This document shows positions 57,719-64,000 of a DNA stretch of 64,000 nucleotides, piece after piece. The position numbers and the translations under genes were made by a program. The stretch spans positions 1-64,000 of the forward strand of contig LVAV01000018.1 in NCBI GenBank assembly GCA_001604185.1. Reading direction: 5' to 3'. The stretch comes from Clostridiales bacterium Firm_16. GTDB taxonomy: Bacteria > Bacillota > Clostridia > Saccharofermentanales > Saccharofermentanaceae. The notes beneath the pieces were generated by a model. The model searched no databases. It was not told where the DNA came from and saw only the letters and a program-made list of their open reading frames with translations. The first letter of the stretch is position 1. The number at the start of each line of letters is the position of its first letter.

Positions 57719-59425
57719 ATGGAGAGTAATAAGAACATTTCGAAGAATTCTTTTCTTCCTTTGTGTGTGATTGCGAACTATATTCTTTGTGCCGCGATCA
57801 CATATTTAATTTGTCTTACCGGGGGCACCCCCAGCATCTATGCCAACCTGATGGTTATTCCCATCGTTCTCATCGCCTTATTTACACCGATCTGGCACAG
57901 TGTTCTTTTTGCCGCTATCGGCGGACTGTGCATGGGTCCGCTTCAATGCTGGATCGTAGGCGGTGACTGGAGTGATTTCACATGGTTGATCCGTCTTGCG
58001 GTATACGTGATCCTGGCCGCCGTCATCTCCTACATTTCTACTAAGACCAGAAAGCGCGAGAAGTTCTACGAGAAGATGGCCACCCACGATGCATTGACGG
58101 GACTGGAGAACTTCCAGAGTCTGCTTCGGATGCCGGCACCGGACTGTGCCATGTCTCTTCTGATGGTCAGTTTTCTGAACTCCGACGATATGGAAGGACT
58201 TTTCGGAAATGAATTCTATCAGAACATCATTGCCCACATCTCCCGGGATCTTCAGGATCTGATCAAGCCTTATCCGAATGCGAAACTGTATAAGGGCAGC
58301 GATCTGAACTATGCCATCACGGTCCATCACCACAGTAACGAAGAGAGCCTGGAGAATCTCCTGGCTTCCCTGGATAATCTTAGCGATGTGACCATCACCA
58401 TCGACCAGGTTCCGATCTACGTTTCCTATCGTATCGGTTTTACCGTTCTTCATGCAGGCGAGAATGTTTCCGAAGGTATGCGTAACGCCAACATCGCTCT
58501 TCGCTATACATTCCTTAAGGAACAGCAGATCAGCCGTTATACAGAGGCCATGCGGGATTACTATAAGGGCATCATGAGCATCGCCAGTGAATTTCCGGCC
58601 TCCATGGCTAAGGGCAATGTGCAGGCCTCCTATCAGACCATCCACGACGCCCAGACAAGAGAGCCGGTCAGTGTCGAGATCCTGGCCAAATGGATCCGTG
58701 AAGACGGCACCAAGATGACGGCCGAAGAATTCGTACCGATCCTGAAGAAGACTTCGTGTCTTCATGACCTGACTATGTTCATGACCAAGGAAGCCCTGCG
58801 TTATGCCAAGCTCCCATTGAATGAGAACCGTTCTTTCAGCATCAATTTCTCTTCTTCGGAACTGAACGAGAAATCGGTCCAGGAGTTTGTCCGCACCGTT
58901 GAGAATTCCGGCATCGAACCCTCGCGGGTCATCGTCGAGATCACCGGCCACTTCAATGAGGATCCGTATCTCATCCGTGAGAATCTTCAGTTCCTCCATA
59001 AGCATGGCATTCGTATTGCCATCGACTTTTTCAGTTCCGGATTCTCTTCTTATGTCGTACTGACAGATATGCCGATCGACATCATCAAGCTCAGCCGTTC
59101 CATCACTTCCCACTCCGGTAACGAGCGTGGTTATTCTCTGATCAAGAGCATCATCGCTTTTGCCAAGGAAATGGGGATCAAGACCGTTGCCGAAGGTATC
59201 GAGAACGAAGAGCAGGCACAACTGTGCTGTCAGGCCGGCATCGATTATCTCCAGGGATATCACTTCAGCGTCCCGCGTCTTCTCAGTGCCGTAGAGGAAG
59301 ATTTCGAACTGCGTAAGGTGACCTATCCGAAAGATAATGCGAAAGACACCGGCGTGGATTCTCACCCCGGCATCTCCGTAGTCCGCAAGAACGACCCGTC
59401 AGAAGAAGAGTCATCGGACGATTAA
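57719..59425 (+). CDS. Membrane protein with degenerate GGDEF and EAL-like domains
   Basis: A 568-residue protein: four or five helices (about 10-112), a GGDEF-like domain (about 125-270) whose signature reads KGSDLNY instead of GGDEF, and an EAL-like domain (about 290-545). The EAL motif is EILAKW, and DDFGTGYSS is DFFSSGFSS, so the second metal-binding Asp is lost; AEGIE and QGYHF remain. Catalysis in either direction is unlikely, so a cyclic-di-GMP receptor role is possible. ATG 57719 follows GGAG by 8 nt; a consensus TTGACA lies at 57671-57676 without a convincing -10. It is convergent with the GT4 gene and overlaps it by 4 nt. Confidence 0.82.
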   Translation: MESNKNISKNSFLPLCVIANYILCAAITYLICLTGGTPSIYANLMVIPIVLIALFTPIWHSVLFAAIGGLCMGPLQCWIVGGDWSDFTWLIRLAVYVILAAVISYISTKTRKREKFYEKMATHDALTGLENFQSLLRMPAPDCAMSLLMVSFLNSDDMEGLFGNEFYQNIIAHISRDLQDLIKPYPNAKLYKGSDLNYAITVHHHSNEESLENLLASLDNLSDVTITIDQVPIYVSYRIGFTVLHAGENVSEGMRNANIALRYTFLKEQQISRYTEAMRDYYKGIMSIASEFPASMAKGNVQASYQTIHDAQTREPVSVEILAKWIREDGTKMTAEEFVPILKKTSCLHDLTMFMTKEALRYAKLPLNENRSFSINFSSSELNEKSVQEFVRTVENSGIEPSRVIVEITGHFNEDPYLIRENLQFLHKHGIRIAIDFFSSGFSSYVVLTDMPIDIIKLSRSITSHSGNERGYSLIKSIIAFAKEMGIKTVAEGIENEEQAQLCCQAGIDYLQGYHFSVPRLLSAVEEDFELRKVTYPKDNAKDTGVDSHPGISVVRKNDPSEEESSDD

Positions 59426-60789
59426 GTATTACGCTTACGGATACGCAGCAGATGGGCATATCGGTTCGCTGCCCGATAGGCGCGCTTGGCATTTTCCTTC
59501 AAGGAATTTCTGGAAGACTGATCCTTCTCGGCCGGAATCATTTTCGCTTCCTTCAGCTTGTCGGAAGACTGGATCTTTCCCAGCGTCGCACGACGGATCG
59601 CTCTTTTTCTCACATGTCGGGCAATGGTATTCATATACGCTTCTTCCACGCGGTTAGCGAAAGTCTCTGCAGAATAAGAAGCTACTGTTTCCTCTGCATG
59701 AGACGAGAACAACGCCATCTTCTTCTCATCTGAGAAAAGTGACGTCACGATATCAGGAAGCACATCCTCTCTATCGAAAAGCACTGCATTCTCGCCGTCT
59801 TTGAACAATTCGTTGACCGCGTCATCTTTCCTTGCGATGACCGGAAGTCCGGCCGCCATGGCTTCGTAATAAGTCAATCCCTGTGTCTCGGAAGTGGAGC
59901 AGGAAATAAAAACATCACCGGTCTGGTAATATCTTCCGATCTCGGCATAAGGTACCGCTCCGGCGAAGATCACATGGGAAGACATATTCAATTTCGAGGC
60001 CAGTTCTTTTAACTCAGGAAGAGCCGGACCATCACCGATGACGAGAAGTTTTACCGTCGGCATCTTCTCCACGATCTTCGGCATCTGTTCGATGATCACG
60101 TGGATACTCTTCTCTTTCGCCACACGTCCCAGACTCAGAAGGACCTTGTCCCCTTTATTGATCCCCAGGGAACTTCTCAGATCTTCGATCTCCTTCGGAT
60201 CGAAATTCGAACGATTAAAGGGCGAGATATCGATACCTGTCGGAATGACGTAGATGGGTTTCTTCACGCCGTATTCGCAGAGACTGTGCTTGACCTTCTC
60301 CGTCGGAACGATGAGGCCTGTCGGGATATTGCAGAAGATCTTACTGTATTTCTGGGCCATGCCCGGGGTAATGATCTTCGTGACTTTGCCGTTTAAGATA
60401 TAGTGAGTATAGTCCTCCAGCATCGTGTGATAGGTATGGACGATCGGCAGATGCAGCGCCATGGAGGAAGAAAGTCCCACCATGCCCATGGAGAATTCCG
60501 TCTGGGTGTGGATAATGTCGATCTTCAGTCTCTTCAGGATCCGTACCAGACCGAAGGAATAAGGCATCGTGGTGCGGTAAGGACGTACCAGAAGCATCGG
60601 GATACTCGGGATACGGAATACCGGTGGTTTCTTATGGACACGCCGGATCACCGGTGAATTGTTGTCGGATGTAGCAAAGATATAGACACGGTGTCCCTTC
60701 TTACGTAGTGCAATAGCCAGGGTATAGATCGAGGACGTTACACCGTTGATGTCCGGAAAATAAGTATCGGTAATGATCGCTATATTCAT
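59422..60789 (-). CDS. GT4 glycosyltransferase, diacylglycerol glucosyltransferase-like
   Basis: A 455-residue GT-B enzyme. The N-terminal TDTYFPDINGVTSS, HTYHTMLEDYTHY and TPTEKVK-like stretches, and the C-terminal SETQGLTYYEAMAAGLPVIA donor-site motif, are those of processive 1,2-diacylglycerol 3-glucosyltransferases that make membrane glycolipids. The last 55 residues are basic and extra. It is expected at the inner membrane face, using UDP-glucose. An extended -10 lies upstream. Together with cls nearby it points to control of non-bilayer and anionic lipid content. Confidence 0.85.
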   Translation of the reverse strand: MNIAIITDTYFPDINGVTSSIYTLAIALRKKGHRVYIFATSDNNSPVIRRVHKKPPVFRIPSIPMLLVRPYRTTMPYSFGLVRILKRLKIDIIHTQTEFSMGMVGLSSSMALHLPIVHTYHTMLEDYTHYILNGKVTKIITPGMAQKYSKIFCNIPTGLIVPTEKVKHSLCEYGVKKPIYVIPTGIDISPFNRSNFDPKEIEDLRSSLGINKGDKVLLSLGRVAKEKSIHVIIEQMPKIVEKMPTVKLLVIGDGPALPELKELASKLNMSSHVIFAGAVPYAEIGRYYQTGDVFISCSTSETQGLTYYEAMAAGLPVIARKDDAVNELFKDGENAVLFDREDVLPDIVTSLFSDEKKMALFSSHAEETVASYSAETFANRVEEAYMNTIARHVRKRAIRRATLGKIQSSDKLKEAKMIPAEKDQSSRNSLKENAKRAYRAANRYAHLLRIRKRNT

Positions 60790-60819
60790 AATATGTTGCT
60801 CCTTCTTCCCTCCTTCTAG

Positions 60820-60825
60820 ATTATA
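60820..60825 (-). promoter_or_regulatory. Extended -10 promoter of GT4 gene
   Basis: TG-C-TATAAT on the minus strand, perfect -10, about 31 nt before the start. No clear -35. Confidence 0.5.
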
Positions 60826-60911
60826 GCACAGCGTTTCCGGGAAACTTTACTATTCTTTTGAGGTCTGCAAACGCCCTATTTCTGCGTATTTGTTGAAACT
60901 ACGTCTTGAAT

Positions 60912-60941
60912 TTGACAATTTGAGGATATATTTGTTATATC
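60912..60941 (+). promoter_or_regulatory. Putative promoter of beta-glucosidase gene
   Basis: Consensus TTGACA (60912-60917), an 18-nt spacer, then TATATC (60936-60941). It lies about 52 nt before the start codon. Confidence 0.5.
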
Positions 60942-60993
60942 TGGCCACATGATTTTGCTATACTTGTACCAAGCAAGCCAAAGGAGGAATGGT

Positions 60994-62349
60994 ATGGCTT
61001 TTTCTAACGATTTTATCTGGGGGGTAGCCGGAGCTTCGTATCAGGTAGAGGGGGCCTGGAACGAGGATGGTAAAGGCCCTTCCATCTGGGATACATATAC
61101 CCAACAACGGCAGTCACCCGTTCGCAGCCATGAGAATGGCAACATCACCTGTGACCATTATCACCACATGAAGGAAGACGTCGCTCTTATGGCGGAACTG
61201 GGCATCCGTGCCTATCGTTTCTCCATTTCCTGGCCTCGTGTTATTCCGAACGGAACCGGAGAGATCAATGCCAAGGGACTTCAGTTCTATTCCGATCTGG
61301 TAGATGAACTTCTGAAGCACAATATCGAACCACTGATCACGCTGTATCACTGGGATCTTCCCCAGGCGATCTACGATCGTGGCAGCTGGCTCAATCCGGA
61401 CATCATCAAGTGGTTCTCTGAATATACCAAGGTTATCGTGGACGCCCTTTCTGACCGCGTGCAGTACTGGTTCACCATCAATGAGCCGCAGATCTTTATC
61501 GGTCTGGGCTACAAGGCAGGTGTGCATGCACCTTTCCTGAAGGTTTCCGACCGCGATCTCGCAGTCATGACCAAGAATGTTCTTCTGACCCACGGTACCG
61601 CGATCCGTACGATCCGTGCCAATGCGAAGAAGACGCCGAAGATCTCCTGGGCCGTAACGGGACCGACTTTCGAGCCGGAGAACGACAGTCCGGAAGCCAT
61701 CGAGGAGGCAAGAAACAAGAGTTTCGAATTCAATCCGCATCTTTATATCCTTTCCAACGGCTGGTGGGCAGACCCGGTATTCCTCGGGAAGTTCCCGGAG
61801 GGTGCCGAAGAATATTTCGGACCATACTTCCCTTCTATCTCAGCGGAAGAATGGGACATTATCCGCACACCTATGGATTTCTACGGATGTAATATCTATA
61901 ACTCTATCGACAGAGATCTGGATCCGAAGCTGGCCAACGCATCGAGATGTGGTCGTCCGATCACGGCTGTTCCTTGGCCCATCACGCCGGACGTACTTTA
62001 CTGGTCTTCTAAGTTTTTCTACGAGAGATACAAGCTTCCGATCCTCATTACAGAGAATGGCTGCGCCAATGTCGACTATGTCCATCTGGACGGCAAGGTC
62101 CATGACCCGCAGCGTATCGATTTTACCAAGCGTTATCTGCGCGCATACGACCGCGCCGCATCGGAAGGCATTCCGTTACTGGGATATGTCTACTGGTCCT
62201 TTATGGACAATTTCGAGTGGGGTATGGGATACGATATGCGATTTGGTCTGGTACACGTCAACTACCAGACGCTAAAGCGAACACCTAAAGAGTCCTCTTT
62301 CTGGTATAAAGAAGTTATCGAGAGTAACGGAAAAAAGATCTGGGATTGA
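60994..62349 (+). CDS. Family 1 glycoside hydrolase, beta-glucosidase
   Basis: A 451-residue cytoplasmic GH1 enzyme of normal length. The acid/base Glu is in TINEPQ (E164) and the nucleophile Glu in LITENG (E354); YRFSISWPRVIPNG and YVYWSFMDNFEW are family landmarks. It cleaves terminal beta-glucosyl residues, probably from cellobiose or plant glucosides. There is no signal peptide. No PTS or sugar ABC gene is beside it, so it is monocistronic. ATG 60994 follows AGGAGG. Phospho-beta-glucosidases usually have a different C-terminal pocket, so a non-phosphorylated substrate is more likely. Confidence 0.93.
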   Translation: MAFSNDFIWGVAGASYQVEGAWNEDGKGPSIWDTYTQQRQSPVRSHENGNITCDHYHHMKEDVALMAELGIRAYRFSISWPRVIPNGTGEINAKGLQFYSDLVDELLKHNIEPLITLYHWDLPQAIYDRGSWLNPDIIKWFSEYTKVIVDALSDRVQYWFTINEPQIFIGLGYKAGVHAPFLKVSDRDLAVMTKNVLLTHGTAIRTIRANAKKTPKISWAVTGPTFEPENDSPEAIEEARNKSFEFNPHLYILSNGWWADPVFLGKFPEGAEEYFGPYFPSISAEEWDIIRTPMDFYGCNIYNSIDRDLDPKLANASRCGRPITAVPWPITPDVLYWSSKFFYERYKLPILITENGCANVDYVHLDGKVHDPQRIDFTKRYLRAYDRAASEGIPLLGYVYWSFMDNFEWGMGYDMRFGLVHVNYQTLKRTPKESSFWYKEVIESNGKKIWD

Positions 62350-62363
62350 CCCGGATCTTTTTT
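62331..62363 (+). terminator. Rho-independent terminator overlapping stop codon
   Basis: AAAAAAGATCTGGG and CCCGGATCTTTTTT pair with one wobble; the stop TGA lies in the loop and a T-run follows. Confidence 0.88.
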
Positions 62364-62376
62364 CTTGTACTTCACT

Positions 62377-63951
62377 TTATGTTTTCTTGAATGGATTTGG
62401 TCCGTCAGGATCGAATTCCGGCAGATCTGCCAGTCCGAACTCGACAGCCAGACTCTCGTGGGTATCCGGCTGCAGCTCATCCGGTGGCGTCTCATTTCCC
62501 ACCCGGCGGTCGAGAGGCTTCTCCGGAAGTTTTTTGCCACGTCCGAGAGAACGGTTCTGAATCTCCTGCTTCATCATGTAAAGCGGAGAATGCTCTTCCG
62601 GAAGAGGTACCGGGTTACTCGGCAAGGGCTGGGTCCGGCTCTTCTTCAGTTCCTCGTTGGCCTCTGCTCCGAAGGCTTCCGCTATCGGTACCTTGATATC
62701 GATAGTGGTCTTCGCCATCGTCTTCTCCAGACGCAGAAGCGCTTTGTCCGATGCGGACTGGCTCAACTGGGATTCCATGGCAATGGCCGATGCAACGGTA
62801 TCCACCATATACGTTCTGCAGTTCAGCGCGCTGTCCGGGTTGGTGACGTCGCTATAGGTATAGTTCTTGATCTTCTTCTTGGTATGGTTCTCGAATGCGG
62901 CTTTGGCATTCTCTGCCACGGCTTCCGTCTCCTCAGAAGGATCCGCCGACACCACCATTACAGGAGAGTCATCTCCGGTGATGCCGTTCATGTACCATAT
63001 GATACACTCGTCTTTCTTTCTTCTCTTCATCTGCCAGACCGGAATATAGGCCAGTTCGCCAAGAGGCTTGGTGTATTTCGTCTCATCTACATAAGAACTG
63101 ATCCGGAAGTGCTCGAGGTTTTCCGAGATGATGCACTCCTTGACCCAGGTACGGATCTGGGTCAGGAAGGTATTGTCCACGCTTTCGGGTTCTTTATCGA
63201 TCTGGACGAACACACAGTCCTTCGGAAGCTTCTCTTCGTCACAGGTATTGCCCTTCACCAGGAAGGGAGAAATCTTCTCGAACAGATCATCCCGGATACC
63301 GGTGCATGCGCTCTGAGGCACATTCATCCAGACCATCTCCGCATTGAAATTCTTCGGATATGGAGTGACGACGGAAGAGGTGCGCTCGAACGAGATCTCA
63401 TTCGTAGTCAGCTTATCTACAAGTTTGTCGCCCATACCGGTGGTGGCCTTGACCTGCGGTACGACGCTCATGACAGCGGCGGCGAAAAGCTGGTAATCGA
63501 ACAGGAAGCAGGGAATGTATACCGGGGAGATCGAATCTACATATTCCTTTCCCCCATAGAAACGCATACGCAGTTTCTCCTGCTTCAGGCGGTTCTTGTA
63601 GGCTTCTCTTGCCTCCTCCAGCGTATAGCGGAAAGACAGGATCTTGGTAGGAGCAGGCATGGGATGCTTGGAAGATTCTTCTTCCTCGATGTTGATTCCG
63701 CCGCAGAATGTGCAGGTACGCATCGGGATCTCAGAATCCGAGGCCATGAAATGCTTCTTTCCGCAGTCCCGGCAGACCAGAGTACGATACTTCTCACTCT
63801 GCAGGTAATTCGGCACATAGAAACCCCAGTCCACGCTCTCAATGGTATCGGCTTCTTTTAAAGGCGTAGAACAAAAGAAGCAGAGATTCTCTGCCTCTTT
63901 CTCGAAAAGCACTTGCGCGCCACAATGTGGACACCGGAAAGCTTTCTCCAT
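62377..63951 (-). CDS. Zinc-ribbon protein of unknown function
   Basis: A 524-residue protein with two N-terminal zinc ribbons (CPHCG with CFFCS at about 7-28; CRDCGKK with CTFCGG at about 59-82), a long soluble middle with LSFRYTLEEAREAYKNRLKQ, and a low-complexity tail from about 440 (PLPSNPVPLPEE). Its layout resembles the protein at 29906-31180, but it lacks that protein's membrane helices. No catalytic motif seen. The ATG at 63951 lies near the window edge, so its promoter is mostly outside. It is convergent with the beta-glucosidase gene. Confidence 0.78.
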   Translation of the reverse strand: MEKAFRCPHCGAQVLFEKEAENLCFFCSTPLKEADTIESVDWGFYVPNYLQSEKYRTLVCRDCGKKHFMASDSEIPMRTCTFCGGINIEEEESSKHPMPAPTKILSFRYTLEEAREAYKNRLKQEKLRMRFYGGKEYVDSISPVYIPCFLFDYQLFAAAVMSVVPQVKATTGMGDKLVDKLTTNEISFERTSSVVTPYPKNFNAEMVWMNVPQSACTGIRDDLFEKISPFLVKGNTCDEEKLPKDCVFVQIDKEPESVDNTFLTQIRTWVKECIISENLEHFRISSYVDETKYTKPLGELAYIPVWQMKRRKKDECIIWYMNGITGDDSPVMVVSADPSEETEAVAENAKAAFENHTKKKIKNYTYSDVTNPDSALNCRTYMVDTVASAIAMESQLSQSASDKALLRLEKTMAKTTIDIKVPIAEAFGAEANEELKKSRTQPLPSNPVPLPEEHSPLYMMKQEIQNRSLGRGKKLPEKPLDRRVGNETPPDELQPDTHESLAVEFGLADLPEFDPDGPNPFKKT

Positions 63952-64000
63952 GTTTTGTCTTCTCCCTGCCTTACGGCAACTTTATCAGTTCGGCTTAAAC

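Overview
The window reads as chromosome of a Gram-positive Bacillota, most likely class Clostridia. Strong AGGAGG ribosome-binding sites precede most genes, several promoters are extended -10 or sigma-A-like, and the gene families (PPK2-type AMP phosphotransferase, DUF1836 regulator, DUF4214 surface proteins, diacylglycerol glucosyltransferase-like GT4, Mbeg1-like lipase) are typical of that class. Genus cannot be fixed from sequence alone. No rRNA, tRNA, CRISPR array, phage or transposase gene was seen.

Layout. 0-3.6 kb: an ECF sigma/anti-sigma pair (minus), then a PAP2 phosphatase and a GT2 glycosyltransferase (plus). 3.7-9.8 kb: a four-gene MacAB-like efflux operon with two different adaptor proteins. 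10-12.6 kb: the first LRR/DUF4214 surface protein. 12.7-16.3 kb: a histone H1-like protein, a TetR regulator with a clear promoter/operator, and a Sel1 - J-like - HIRAN operon. 16.5-18.1 kb: a second ECF sigma/anti-sigma pair. 18.2-21.6 kb: an ABC-2 exporter operon and a GNAT acetyltransferase. 21.8-29.6 kb: an AraC regulator, a small membrane protein and two more LRR/DUF4214 proteins. 29.9-35.5 kb: a zinc-ribbon membrane protein, gap, a MATE exporter and an aquaporin. 35.6-43.8 kb: a degenerate GGDEF-EAL protein, a polytopic membrane protein, an Mbeg1-like lipase and a fourth DUF4214 protein on a Thr/Pro/Lys stalk. 44.4-49.2 kb: a DUF1836 - NfeD (His/Gly/Asp-rich) - flotillin operon, a lysophospholipase and an orphan pilin-like gene. 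49.7-64 kb: an aconitase-family hydratase, a sensor diguanylate cyclase, polyphosphate:AMP phosphotransferase, cardiolipin synthase, a degenerate EAL protein, a GT4 lipid glycosyltransferase, a GH1 beta-glucosidase and a second zinc-ribbon protein.

Themes. Much of the window concerns the cell envelope: export (MacAB-like, ABC-2, MATE), membrane lipids (cardiolipin synthase, GT4, PAP2, lipases), membrane microdomains (flotillin/NfeD), and four secreted proteins that share one C-terminal module of about 240 residues. Three cyclic-di-GMP-type proteins occur, but only one keeps an intact active-site motif.

The least explained material is non-coding. (1) Two long imperfect palindromes, at 18148-18272 and 55923-56089, share a conserved core, yet their arms are locus-specific and complementary to the 3' end of the adjacent gene. 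(2) Two gene-free stretches, near 31.5-31.9 kb and 43.8-44.2 kb, are packed with the hexamer TACGAC and its complement, and contain an exact 43-bp direct repeat and a 52-bp tandem repeat respectively. Start codons given here were chosen by ribosome-binding site and differ from the longest reading frame in many places. Family names come from motifs read by eye, not from database searches.
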